64,000 nt of DNA, taken from assembly GCA_037957365.1 (NCBI GenBank), contig JARHVA010000224.1:1-64000 (forward strand), given 5' to 3'. The position numbers and the translations under genes are program-made. The stretch comes from Torreya grandis. Lineage: Eukaryota > Streptophyta > Pinopsida > Cupressales > Taxaceae. Under the pieces are notes generated by a model. It saw only the letters and a program-made list of their open reading frames with translations, did not search any database and was not told the DNA's origin. This document shows positions 1 through 14,879 of this stretch, piece after piece. How positions within the stretch are numbered: position 1 is the stretch's first letter; every line of letters begins with the position of its first letter.

Positions 1-186
1 AAAAAAAAGATAAATTGACAAGTGTTTCTCATCTAAGATCTAGTTAAAAATAAGAAAATAATTGTATAATAGTCCTAGAAACTACTCTTTGAAATGTTTT
101 GCATTTTTTGATCATAAATTTCAATGGAGTTGGCATATGATAAGTTTAATTGTTAATCATTAATTCATTCATTCACCATACCAATA
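1..186. repeat. Partial duplicate of the Gypsy-1 LTR
   Basis: Bases 10-176 repeat 391-558 (both contain ttgacaagtgtttctcatct and the run ataatagtcct), after which the sequence jumps back to the LTR start at 187. This is a tandem duplication of about 380 bp at the LTR end, and it hides the element's true left boundary. Confidence 0.7.
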
Positions 187-4566
<4,380 letters not shown>

Positions 4567-5089
4567 ACAAACTTGTGACTCATGAGGGTAGCATGCTTGT
4601 AGTGCTGATAGATCAATTGCCTTATCCTTCCATTGGGTAATGTAGTCATTCTCATGCTACAATATGAAACTGATATACCTCTTGAATATTCAAACTCGCA
4701 CCACACCAAAAATCAAGAAACAACACAACATTCCAAAGGTATTTATGGAAAACCACATAATAACAAACTCAAATAAACTAATTACTAGGCACTTATGTTA
4801 AACAAACACCCCACACAACTATGTAAAAAACAAAAAACTAACCTCCATTACAAGGCTTCAAGTGTATCCCATATTGGGATACTTATCTCTTCTCCATTGA
4901 GTCTTGATATCTATAAATCATTGTGTTCCTTGTAGACAATGATCAAGTAAGGCCCACTCCATAATGTATCAAATTGTGTGTGTATACCAGGCTTGGCCCT
5001 ATCCTCATCCCACTTTAAAAATTATCACCTTCTTGTAGTCTTTCGGCACTATATCTCTTATAAAATTATTTCTTCATTTGGTCTTTGTG
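4567..5089. other. Gypsy-1 region between integrase and 3' LTR
   Basis: AT-rich, with no clear coding sequence. It is expected to hold the integrase C-terminal tail and polypurine tract of Gypsy-1, but neither is recognisable. Short open frames around 4978-5163 on the plus strand are antisense shadows of integrase. Confidence 0.5.
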
Positions 5090-5830
5090 GTACTCCAAAG
5101 TGTGCATGGAATCATCTATCTTCTCATCTAGTTCCATCAATTCTACCATCCTTACCTCCATAGGATTATTTTCTATTAGTTCTAGCTGATGTGCTAAATC
5201 CAAGGCAGGTTACACAAGAGAAATAGGTAATTTGGCTTCTCTACCATACACAAGCATGTATGGTGAGTTACCCACATCCCTCTTAGGAATGAATCTATCA
5301 ACCCATAAGGTTGTCCTTAACCTTATATGTCAAGTCCTTTGATTGTCATCAACCATCCTCTTAATGATCTTGATCAAGTTCTTATTTTTAGACATTACAA
5401 GCCCATTCCATTGGGGGTAGTAATTAGAAGAGGTACTTAGTTATATGTCATGTTCATTTACACACTCATTTATCTTTGCACCCATGAATGCTAATGCATT
5501 ATCAAATATGATGGTTGATGGTGATCCAAACCTAGTCACTATGTTCTCATATAAATCAAGGAGTAATTTTTCATTATCTTATTTAAGGGATATTGCCTCT
5601 ACCCACCTTGTAAAATAATCAGTGGTTGTGAGTATCCATCTGTGACCTATACTTGAGGGAGGATTAATCATGCCTATGAAATCAAACCTCCATTTCATGA
5701 ACGGTTGGTCAACTTCGATGGGATTGAGAGGTAAGGCTACTAATATTTACTTTCTAGTGAAGAAAATACACTTTGCACGCCTTTTTACCCATGAATAGGA
5801 GTCCTTGAAGAGGTTGGGTAGTAGCCTTCT
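5090..5830 (-). pseudogene. Gypsy-1 integrase remnant
   Basis: The minus-strand translation gives the retroviral-type integrase core that joins element cDNA to the host chromosome. Recognisable blocks in order are a C-rich KRRAKC segment (near 5780), WRFDFIG (first catalytic Asp, near 5690), TDYFTRWVEA (near 5620), FDN (second Asp, near 5500), YYPQWNG (near 5415) and the downstream SPYMLVYGREAKLPI block (near 5260), which is typical of gypsy integrases. In-frame stops are present at several points. In the segment after NG where the catalytic Glu belongs (usually NGQAE), the remnant reads NGLVM, so the third catalytic residue is lost. It lies between RNase H and the 3' LTR, as in Ty3/gypsy. 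Definitely a dead copy. Confidence 0.8.
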
Positions 5831-6179
5831 CTCACTATCTTTGTTGTTATATTATTTGGAGAAAAATGGCCTCTTTCAGGCCCATCATGGAATTGCTACA
5901 AAATTCTATCTATTTTTAAAATCTCAACACATATAAATTAACATAAACATTATGTTTTATGAAAATGACCCCATCTATAAGAACATAGGGTATAGATTAA
6001 GTCTAAAGTATATCATCTTTGACTTATCTAAATTGGTTGGACACTCACTTATTTTAAATAAACTTGTCATGTCTTGTATCCAAATTATAGTATGTTAAGG
6101 TAATACTAATTGGGGTTCATTTTGTAGTACCAAGGTTGCCTCTTTATTCCCTTGAAGGTCACATGCTAAGTTCTCACAT

Positions 6180-6690
6180 AAGCCTTTCCCTCTTACTAGT
6201 TTGGTTACCTTAATCTCTACATCATATTTCATCTCTTTAGTAATCTAAGGGAAGGAAGTTTTTGACACATGGGTGGGATACCATAATATGCATCTTGTTG
6301 TTTGAAACCATATGTTTGAACTTTTTCAAGCTCCTTATGACTACCAAGACTTGTTTCTCTACAAAAGTATACTTCTCTTAATAACCTTCATGCCCTTGAT
6401 TAAAGAATGCAATGAATTGATCATCACCTTGATTTTTTTAATTCATTAACATGGCATATATGGTGTCAATATTGGGGAAATCATACAAAAATAAGTCTTT
6501 AGAGAAGTTAGGATTAATCAAGGTAGGTGCTTGTGTTATAGCTTGATTTAAAGACTCAAAGTTGTTTTTCCCTTATTTAGTCTAGTTGAATGTTTGATGT
6601 TTTTTTTAGAATGGATGTCAAAGGTATTAAAGGGTTGGAAAAATAGGTATAAACCTTATAATTAAGTTTATTTTCTCAAGGAAATTTTGC
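6180..6690 (-). pseudogene. Gypsy-1 RNase H remnant
   Basis: The minus-strand translation contains APTLINPNFSKDLFLYDF near 6500 and EKYTFVEKQVLVVIRSLKKF near 6345, matching the usual gypsy RNase H blocks (P-F-x-L-x-x-D, then Y-x-x-x-E-K-x-x-x-A-x-x-x-A-x-x-K-F). RNase H degrades the RNA strand during reverse transcription. The frame is broken by stops downstream of 6360. It directly follows the RT C-terminal half in the minus-strand order. Confidence 0.7.
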
Positions 6691-6986
6691 ATTCCCTTCT
6701 TATCCAATGGTAGAGACAATGCCAAGATAGCTTTTAACTCTTTCAGGGTCTATGGTCAGCCCTTCCTTTGAGATAATGTGTCCTAGTAACTTTCTCTCAT
6801 GGACTAAAAAACCACATTTTATGGGGTTCAAAGATATTCTAAAGTGCCTACACCTATAAAAAATTATTCTTAGATGAGCCAAATGGTCACTAGCATATTT
6901 TAAAAAATAGTGATATCATCAAGGTACACTCTCACCATCTTGTTAATCAAACCTTAGAATGCCATATCCATGGATTTTTGAAAGGT
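6660..6986 (-). pseudogene. Gypsy-1 reverse transcriptase, C-terminal half
   Basis: The minus strand reads TFQKSMDMAF, then YLDDITIF (the catalytic YLDD codons lie at 6915-6926), then HFRISLNPIKCGFLVHE and LLGHIISKEGLTIDPERVK. This is the palm/thumb part of a Ty3/gypsy RT. The N-terminal half is at 12060-12480, and the two halves would join at the FGLINAGATFQ motif. The split is caused by the insertion at 6989-12062. A stop replaces the Ser codon after TIF. YLDD itself is still intact. Confidence 0.85.
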
Positions 6987-6994
6987 AGGAAAAC

Positions 6995-9900
6995 ATGGCT
7001 GATGTCAATAATCAATTAAGATTTCTGAAAATAGAGCTGCAATTAGGTGATGATGATACAACTGTGCTGACACTACCTGCAGCAAGAGCACAATTTGCAC
7101 AAGCGAGTCAAGATGCACTCTCCATGATAGCTTTCATTTTCAGAATGAAAGATGATATAACCATCTATGAAAAACAAATGGATATCATCTTCAGATTGAA
7201 AACTATTGATAAGACTCAGGAGTATTGGCTTGATTTCTCTGAGCATATTGCATATTCAATGGTGGAACAACTTGCCCAGTTCAGAGCCAAAGGGATTTTC
7301 AGGTATTCCTCTTATTTGTTTCACCTTATGTTGTATTATAACTCTGGCATATTTTCCCAACACATACATTTAAATATGTATGATCCAAGTTTTGGTCTAC
7401 AAAGGACTACCCCTGTGTCTGCATAGACACATATTTTGTCTAAAACTAGTGACCCAGATGAATTCTGGGAACTTTTTGTTGCCCCTATTTTTTGTCATCT
7501 GAGTCCAGAACCAGTTATAAATAGACTATTTTGAAGTGTTTCAAACCTTATGGTCAATTTCCATATCCCTTGTGATTACTTTTTTGGATCCCATCACACT
7601 ATTATTAGAGTTCATGGTTTTTGTGGGGAACAAGTGCTGCTACCTAAGATTTTGACCCTTAGGTTAGCATTCTTAGAGGTCACCAGGCAGACATCTATAG
7701 TAGACAATGAATATGGCTCTAGGAAGAAGAATAGGAAAATGTATGATATCCCATGGATGACAAACAACATGGTACTAGAGGCCAGAGATGCTGAGATTGT
7801 GTTGCTTAGAAAGCTAGCCTTCCTGGGTTTCCTTCTAATTAAAGATAAATGGGTATATGACCCAAATGGTTTCATAGCTTCATGGATTAGGACTAATAGG
7901 TTTGTTTCTAGGATTGCACATGAGGGCTGCCCCTTTTGGGAAAATAGGAAAAATATCAGGGAAGATATTCCTGAATTTTATGTTGAATTGATGGATTTGC
8001 CTCTTCAACAAAATAGACCATGGGAAACTTTTTATGGTAAGCAAAGAGAGTTTGACCCAAAAATTAGAATGACTTCTGGTTTAAGAAGAGCATTAAAGAA
8101 TAAATATTGGGATGCTCAGAAAATAGAAGCCTATTAGAAATATAGGCAAGAAATTTGTCAGATAACTCATTCTTTTGGAAACATGGACTCAGATGAGAAA
8201 TGGGAGGAACTCTGGGATGAATGTCATCTCTCTCCTATATCTAGCCCTGATACAAGCAATTTGCTGACACAGGGTGGAGAGCTGAAAGCCAGAGCAAGAT
8301 CCAGCCAAGAATCACAGGCCCTAGGGCAAACCTTAGCTTTAGTCACGGTAACAGTTTGGCCCCAATCTCTTAGCGTCATGGAAAAACAAAAGAGTGTGGT
8401 ATCTTCACCACCAAAATCTTCTCCATCAGCATCTATCCTTGAGGTTCCTAGTTCTATACAAGCACCACTAGCAACAATGGTAAATATTGAAGAGAAGGGA
8501 GCACAACCAGAAGAAGAAACACCAAGGAAACATAAAAGGCTGAGGTTTCAACTTGAGTCAGAGGAGAGGGCAGAACCCTCACAACACCAACTACAGAGTA
8601 CCTTGGTGGCCCCTCATGTAAGTATTGTTTCTCCTTCTTCTCAATCTCTCTCTTCTCCTATAAGGGTGATGATTACATCTGGATAAATGATATCCCCTGC
8701 CACCTCTGCTATGCCCATTTCTCATTTTGCCCTATCTATCCCTACTCAATCTATATCATTACCTCACTTTTCTCCTTCTATTCCCAAGAAAATACCTCCT
8801 CAAATTTCCCATAGCCAACAATTGGCTATTCCATATGGCTTGCCACAAGGTCATCCTTTTACGGTTGGACACATTGCCTCTCTTTCTACCTTCCAAACTC
8901 AAGCAGACACTACTAGGAAGGTGAGGGAAGCCTGAAGGGAGAAAAAGAAGAGAAAAGAGAATAAATCCCTGGCTACACCACATCTAAGGTCACAATTTAA
9001 CCCAATACAACATCAACTAATAGTGACCCATTTGTCACTGAATATAGTTAAGCCAAATGAGCAGATGCAGCCAGAGGATTACACAATGAATGTAGTGGTA
9101 ATAGATATGTCCCTATTCAGACCACAAGATAGGGTCAAACTTCTAAATGAATTCACTACTACAGTAGCTAAAGATTATTTGAAAATATCAAGGAAGCTAT
9201 AGAAGATGGAGGCTGATCTAGCCAAAGATAGGGCAAACTATAATAGTTTGACCACAGAGATCAATACTAAGAATATTGAAATAGGGAGTCTTAATAAATA
9301 ATTGTAAAATAATATTTCTCTTTAGACTCATCAGGTTATCCAGGCCCAAAATGATTCTCTGAAAGCAGGGCTAATGCAGGTGAAGGACGCAGTGACACCC
9401 TTATGGTGGGAACAGGTAGCATTTCAAGAAAAATGTGAGGAAAGCCCTCTATAGGTTACTCAACTTCAACAGAAGCTGTTGAATGAGCAGAATAACATAG
9501 CAGCTTTACAGGCCCAACTTTAAGCTGAGCGACAAAGGGCAGAACAATTGACACTTGAGTTGGAAAAAAGGCCACATAATGTAGGGGTGTTAAATCTGGT
9601 AAAGGAGCTTTATGAATCAATATGGAAAAGAATCTCTCAGGAGATTACTCAACTCAGACCTTCTCTAACCTTTCTGCTAAATGCATAATTATTTTATGTG
9701 AAAAGGTGGAGACTTCAGTTGAAGACACTCTATCTACTTTTTTTGGGAGAGTATTAGACTCCAAAATGCTGTTGTAAAAGCTATATGATGCAACTGATGG
9801 AATGTTGTTAGCAACATGGATTAATGATAGAATGGTCATTGCTAAATGAGTAAATGAGGTTATCAATTACAATTCTACCATAATCAATTATAGAGAGCTT

Positions 9901-10275
9901 CTAGATGTGATGAAAGAAGGAATTAGCAAAATGAAACAACACATCAAAGATCTGGTACAATTAGGTCTTCCTTCTCCTTTTCCTGATGACAACACTGTGT
10001 TGATGATTGAAGAAATCAAACCTTTATTGTTAGCCAGATAGAATGATTAGGTAGTTTTTTAGGGTTTAAGAGATGATTCCTTCGTGCCTGAAGTAGAAGC
10101 TATTTTGATTCCCTTTTCCCAATTAGATTTCAAATTAAAGGATACAATTCATATTTTGTAGAATTTTTCACACAAGGATATTATCAACCTTGATTTAGCC
10201 TTTAAATAATTGCAAAATAAGTAGGGCTTATCTAATGATGAGTGGTCTTATCAAACAACTTTACTGAAGTTGTGA
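6995..10275 (+). pseudogene. Unrecognised protein of about 1,090 codons with coiled-coil C-terminal half
   Basis: One reading frame (ATG at 6995, MADVNNQLRFLK) stays recognisable across 6995-7426, 7550-8137, 8183-8686 and 8687-8935. These pieces are all in the same frame and are separated only by stop codons (TAG 7424, a TGA near 7530, TAG 8135, TAA 8684, TGA 8933). The frame continues with a few more stops to about 9650, where one frameshift moves it; it then runs on to TGA 10273-10275. Visible parts: an N-terminal globular region of about 390 residues with aromatic-rich blocks (YSSYLFHLMLYY, GCPFWENRKNIREDIPEFY), a Ser/Pro/Glu/Gln-rich linker (about 8230-8930), a basic patch REKKKRKENK (8936-8965), and a Gln/Glu/Leu-rich segment likely to form coiled coil (about 9190-9570). 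I see no CCHC knuckle, DTG/DSG, RT or integrase motif. It could be a divergent gag-like or accessory protein of a non-autonomous LTR element, or a captured gene. I do not recognise the family. Confidence 0.6.
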
Positions 10276-10509
10276 TTTTTGTCACATCTGATCGAGCGAG
10301 AGATTGTGGATTTTTCTTTTTGAGCAGGCTCAAAAGTCCTCGGGGTCACCAAGAATTGTAGAGTAAAAAACTCTACATTTTTTGAATTTAGTTATACACT
10401 CCAAGTTTTGTCCCTGTGCGCTTTGGTTCGAGATGGAGAAGTTTTTGACTCAGAGTGAGGGCTCTTTTCTTTTGCCATAATTTTATCTAAGTATTAGGAT
10501 CAAGCAGCA

Positions 10510-11322
10510 ACTGTCAAGTGTCAGTATCTAAGACACATTTCATAATTTTTGTAGGTTGCTCAGAATGTGCCACGTATCTCATAGTAATTCAACAGAGCAC
10601 GACAAGTGTCGACATCCACCTTTCATGTTGGCATCCACGTTTCAAATTTATTTTGAGCGAAAGGTTTCAAAAGCTAAGTATCAAGATCAAGTGGAGGGCA
10701 CCAAGTGGCAACTACGAAAGGTTTCAATATGATTTTCTAAAAGTGACAGAAGATGCCACGTATCCTTAGTTGAAGAAAGTGGTAGTCGCCATGTGTCAAC
10801 ATCTGGAATATCTTCACTTTGTTTCATTAATAAGTAAAAATTGTGGTGGGTCCTAGGTTTTATTTCTGAGGCAAGCAAAAGCTACCAAGTGTCTCTGTCT
10901 GTGTAAATATGAAATAATGCCCGATTGTTTCTATAGTATAGCAAGAGCAACATAGAGACTAACATGTGTCACCTTCCACAGGATTCTCAAAAGGTAGCTA
11001 AAAGTAGCGGAGATCACCACGTGTCCTTTGTTTAAAATGTGTAGAAAGCACCACCTGTTCATGTTCCCTTTTTGAAGTTACTTGAGAGAGAAGTGCTTTG
11101 GGTCCCATTTTATATAGAAGTTGTTTAAGTTTTGGAGAAGTAGACGGTGACAGATGTCAAGGACCGAACACTTCTAAGTGAAGACACAGTAAGAGTATAG
11201 GTTATGCAAAAAGTGTCGTGTGTCTTTGCTAAGTGCCCTAGAACATGCCAAGTGTCATTTTTCGGTGCCTCATAAATAAAAATATATTCAAGTAGAGTAA
11301 GGGAATCAGCCAAGTGTCATCT
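10510..11322 (+). repeat. Array of CCAAGTGTC / CCACGTGTC motifs in the LTR-like block
   Basis: Roughly fifteen related words occur at irregular 35-100-bp spacing. Examples: caagtgtcag 10516, gccacgtatc near 10569, caagtgtcga near 10601, ccaagtggcaac near 10703, gccacgtatcc near 10756, gccatgtgtcaac near 10790, ccaagtgtctc near 10890, catgtgtcacc near 10965, ccacgtgtcc near 11019, gccaagtgtcat near 11250 and 11310. The core resembles plant G-box/ABRE elements (CACGTGTC). It may be a decayed tandem repeat of about 60 bp or a cluster of binding sites. Confidence 0.65.
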
Positions 11323-11494
11323 CCCTTTTGATAGAAGGAAGAGTCCTATGTATCTATTTCAGCCAATGAACTACATGAAGGCAGAACATTTCAAAATCTA
11401 AGAAATATCTTCTGTTAGACACTTCCAGTTCAGTTAGAGTTTAGTTGGGCCGTTAGATTGGGAACATGCAAAAAATTTGGAGTGAATCCAATGC

Positions 11495-11502
11495 TATAAA
11501 GA
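11495..11502 (+). promoter_or_regulatory. Putative TATA box of the LTR-like block
   Basis: TATAAAGA followed by ggggtgtagagatcacc. It lies about 530 bp before the PBS-like site and downstream of the G-box-like array, as expected for an LTR promoter with U3 on its left. Motif only; no transcription evidence. Confidence 0.45.
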
Positions 11503-12028
11503 GGGGTGTAGAGATCACCAAAAGAGATCAAAAAATAGAGAGAATTTTTTGCAAGAGATAATTGTCAAGAGTTTTTAGATTTTTTAGCTATGATCAGGAA
11601 TATCATTTGCCTTTGTTCTATTTTCTTGAGTTAGAAATTTTATGTAACTGTGCATGTTTCTGTGTCTTTTATGTGACTGGAGAATTAATAAGAAAACTGA
11701 GTTCTATGCCTTTGTTGATATTTTTTTGTGTCACCACAAAATTAGTCTAAGTTGTGAGACTCTATTTCTATTGTTTTCTATCTTTTACATTGATCATGCC
11801 TTGCTCACTCTTTAATGTAATTGAATCTTACTATAGCTTCACAGTGCTTAAGGGTTGAATTAAATTCCGGTGCATCGCCATAGTTAGAGTTTCTTTAGTT
11901 GCACTTGTGTTTTTTTTAATTTCTATCCCTTTTCCCATGATACCCTTGATATAAAGAAGAGCCAGCTTCTTTAAAATCTGAAGGTTGTTTTAGGTTGCAA
12001 GTCCCACATTCTTGAAACTTTCCATTGT

Positions 12029-12040
12029 TGGTATTAGAAA
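12029..12040 (+). other. Primer-binding-site-like sequence
   Basis: TGGTATTAGAAA matches nine of twelve bases of the plant initiator tRNA-Met primer-binding site TGGTATCAGAGC. It follows the presumed LTR end by four bases. The match is moderate and could be chance. If real, it fixes the plus orientation of the insertion and shows that its order is permuted. Confidence 0.4.
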
Positions 12041-12059
12041 CAATGCAATTTTAATCATC

Positions 12060-12480
12060 AATAGTAGTTACTACATTATAAATTCCAAAAGGCATATTAT
12101 TTAGGTATAGGTGCCCCATTGGTTGTAAAGGTAGTTTTATATCATCCCTCTTCTTTCACTAAGACATGCTTATAACCTGAATACCCATTCAAGAGTGATA
12201 AAAGTTTAGACCCTGAAACCTTTTTAAGTATTTTTTCCATTGAAGGTAGAGGATGATGATCCTTAAAACACACCCTATTTAAATCAATGAAGTCTACACA
12301 TAATTTGATTTCCACACTCTTCTTCCTCATAGGAACTAGATTAGCAACCATGAAGAGTGCTTAATAGGGAAGATGATGTTTGATTCAATCAACTTGATTA
12401 GTTCCTTCTTCATCAAAATTGCAACCTTGGGATTTATGGGTCTTTGCTTTTGTCTCACTGGTTTTGTACATGGGTCTAAC
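12060..12480 (-). pseudogene. Gypsy-1 reverse transcriptase, N-terminal half
   Basis: The minus strand reads QRPINPKVA (near 12440), IIFPIKHSSW (two frames), MVANLVPMRKKSVEIKLCVDF, LNRVCFKDHHPLPSMEKILK and GSKLLSLLNGYSGYKHVLV, then KTTFTTN and the PFG block at about 12090, where the insertion begins. These are the fingers/palm blocks of a Ty3/gypsy RT (VPxRKKxGxxRxCVDFRxLN, PLP, DGFSGYNQ). The catalytic Asp of DGFSGY has become Asn (NGYSGY). The second half is at 6660-6986. Confidence 0.85.
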
Positions 12481-13600
12481 TCAATGGTGTGTTGAGATAA
12501 ACTAGGGTCAAAGTCCTTGGGGTCACCATACTCCCATGTAAAGACATTTGAAAATTCTTACATATTTCAACAAAGGCATCCTTCTCAACCTTAGTACATA
12601 TCTTTCCTAGCTTGAGAAGTTTGTCTTTTAAGATTTCAACTATTAAAAAATGCTCCATGTTTTCAGACATGCCTACCTTCTCCTTTCTTACATGATATTC
12701 TTCATTGAACATACTTTCAAGGGTCACCAATCCTTTAGGGATCTTGTTGGACTACAGGTGTGCTATTTGGTCACCATATTATTGTTGAAACTTAGATTTA
12801 TTACTTGAGGATACCTCAACTTCTTCACATAAAAAATATGTAATCTACTTATCAATATCAAAGACTTTCCAACTTACATTATTATCCAAGATAGATGGTC
12901 TAATAAATACCTTGACATTGGTTTATGCTTCCCACTTTTCACATCATTTGGGATGTCAAAATGAACCGCTACTACTTCCAATCTATCAACATATTGGTTC
13001 CTCTCTCTTGGGACTGATTTCAAGTTGAAGGCCTCAAAGCCTTTAATGAGATCCTAAATCCTATGTTTTTATACCTTCAATAATGGATTTTTGATAGCAT
13101 TCTACCCTCTAACATATTGTATTACTAGTTCACTATCACCATATGTTTTCAATTATTTTATACCTTTATTCATTGCCCATTGAAGTCCATGAACAAGTCC
13201 TTCATATTCTATTGTGTTAGAGGAGCATCTAGTTAGAACCTAATAGCATAAAAGTATTTATCCTTGGAAGGAGAAATGGGCATTATACCTGCCCCTACTC
13301 CATTTTTTCTCCTTCAACCATCAAATAACAATTGTCACATTCCTTCTTTATTTTCATTTGGTTTTAAAAGGATTGGTATGGGTGCTCCTTCTTCATACAT
13401 GTAGTAGACTCTTAGACCAATTTATTTAATGTGCTTGAAAGGATCAAACTCATGGTTATCTATAACCTATTCATCTAAAAAAAGGTTAGGTATACCATCA
13501 ATAGGTGTAGCTAGTTTTTTGTCATTGGTTTGGTCTCCATCATCAATAATAGTGCAATTCATGTTAGATGTGTTTCCCACATAAGGCTACACATGAAATT
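12480..13600 (-). pseudogene. Gypsy-1 protease-RT spacer
   Basis: Degenerate minus-strand coding spacer. Near 12480-12730 the translation (VEICKNFQMSLHGSM and neighbours) corresponds to the conserved segment just before gypsy RTs that usually reads like KxFxDVFAWSYxDL. The block from 12750 to 13590 shows only broken traces of a frame, and no separate domain is recognised. Confidence 0.5.
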
Positions 13601-13860
13601 TTTACAAAGGTTCAAGCTTAATTAAGACTTTATCACCATACCTAGTCCTAAATTCCATATAAGACCAATATAAAGTCAAGTACCCCTCAATATTAGTAGT
13701 AAAATCTCTTGACAAATAAAGAGAAAAGTGAGGTGGTACATGCACAATTATAATATCTTGAGAGATAGAGAATGTAGGACAAACATGAAGAGTTAGTTTC
13801 AAACCCTTGATGATGCTGAATATTTTTGTAGATGATACATATAATTATAACACCCTCTTG
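13600..13860 (-). pseudogene. Gypsy-1 protease-region remnant
   Basis: The minus strand reads LTLHVCPTFSISQDIIIVHV, then PPHFSLYLSRDFTTNIEGY, then RTRYGDKVLIKLEPL. The same series of blocks occurs in Gypsy-2 at 50870-51261 (LTLYFCLGITISQEFVAINI, FRLCLSRDF, LKTKYG). In gypsy polyproteins this segment belongs to the aspartic protease part and its C-terminal extension; the catalytic D-S/T-G itself is not visible here. The element order (between gag and RT) agrees. Confidence 0.65.
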
Positions 13861-14795
13861 GAGTTTGGTTCATACTTCAAATTTATCTTATCAGCTACTT
13901 ACTTTGGCATGACTAAGATGTGTACTCTACTATCAATCAAGTAATTATTAACCAATGAGTCTCCAATTATAACATATAGGTAGAAAGAATGAGTTTTATA
14001 TATTTTTTAAGTTTGGGTTGGCTACCCATAATTATTCTTCAATACACTTGCCAAAACTACTCCTCTTTCACTAGGTTACCTAGGTGTTGTATTGAGATTA
14101 GAGGGCTCATTTTGGATCAGATATCTTTGTTCATTAATGGATAATTTCTCCCACATTGGGATGCTTACATGAACCTTTTTAATTTTTTCAACAATGTTCA
14201 TAGGAAAAGCTTTAGCATTTTAAAATTTCTATTTTTCTTGAGTAATAAGGGTTGTATTTGACACACCTGCCCATTGAGATGCTGGAGAGTTCATTATTGG
14301 ACCATGAGTTGTCTCTTATATCTCTTTAACCTCTCTTCTCTTTGACTTGTGTTTTCATCTATAAGATTTGAGCATATGTTTAAATTATCTTGATAATTGA
14401 ATGCACATGAATCTTCTCGGAGGTAACTCATAAAGGTAGTCTCAGATTGAGCATTCTCTCCATTACATACTCCCCTACTAGCCATCTCTTATTGAGTCAT
14501 AATAGACATTATTCCCCATTATGCCATAAAATCTTAGTCTAATGTCTCATTTGCATAGATAGATGGATCATGAGGTTGATCCCATGGAATTTGTTCTCCA
14601 TTATCTTGCACAAGGTTGTTTTGGATAGGTACAATATCTTTTGAAGTAGAAGGTACATTCTAATTTTGACCATTATATAGTCTTACTTGAGTTAGATGTA
14701 TTTGTCCTTGAGAGTGACTTTGAAAAGATGGTCTAGGATATTAATAAGATAGATATGGATGATGTGGTTGATAATAACCTTGATAGGATCTCCAT

Positions 14796-14834
14796 TATTT
14801 TTTTTTATTGTTGTTGTTGTTGTTGTTTTTTTTG
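14796..14834. repeat. (TTG)n / poly-T simple repeat within gag region
   Basis: A run of T followed by about seven TTG units and another T run. On the minus strand it would encode an Asn or Gln run at the gag C-terminal side. Probably a slippage expansion in dead coding sequence. Confidence 0.9.
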
Positions 14835-14879
14835 TTTCCTATTGAGGTTTTTAATCTCTTTTCTAAGAGCCTTTATCAC

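Larger units (their letters stand above)
10271..12024 (+). repeat. LTR-like block of the nested insertion
   Basis: Starts TGTGATTTTT immediately at the stop of the preceding frame, contains a TATA-type box (TATAAAGA 11495-11502) followed by a G-rich leader, and ends near a CA at 12024, four bases before a PBS-like site. The composition differs from the flanking gypsy sequence. No second copy exists in the window, so the boundaries and even the LTR nature are inferred. About 800 bp of it hold a degenerate array of CCAMGTGTC motifs (separate entry). Confidence 0.5.
6989..12062 (+). mobile_element. Insertion inside Gypsy-1 RT: unknown ORF plus LTR-like block
   Basis: The Gypsy-1 RT frame is cut between the conserved Thr of AGATFQ and its upstream residues. 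Left flank GGTAG (6984-6988) and right flank AGTAG (12063-12067) fit a 5-bp TSD with one mismatch. The insert holds, in plus orientation, a decayed frame of about 1,090 codons (6995-10275), an LTR-like block (about 10271-12024) and a PBS-like site (12029-12040). The PBS normally follows a 5' LTR and precedes the coding region, so the order coding-LTR-PBS is circularly permuted. Its termini (GAAAAC... and ...CATCAAT) are not TG/CA. A linearised one-LTR circle is the simplest reading; an alternative is a fragment of a tandem element array. No RT or integrase is seen in it. Confidence 0.6.
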
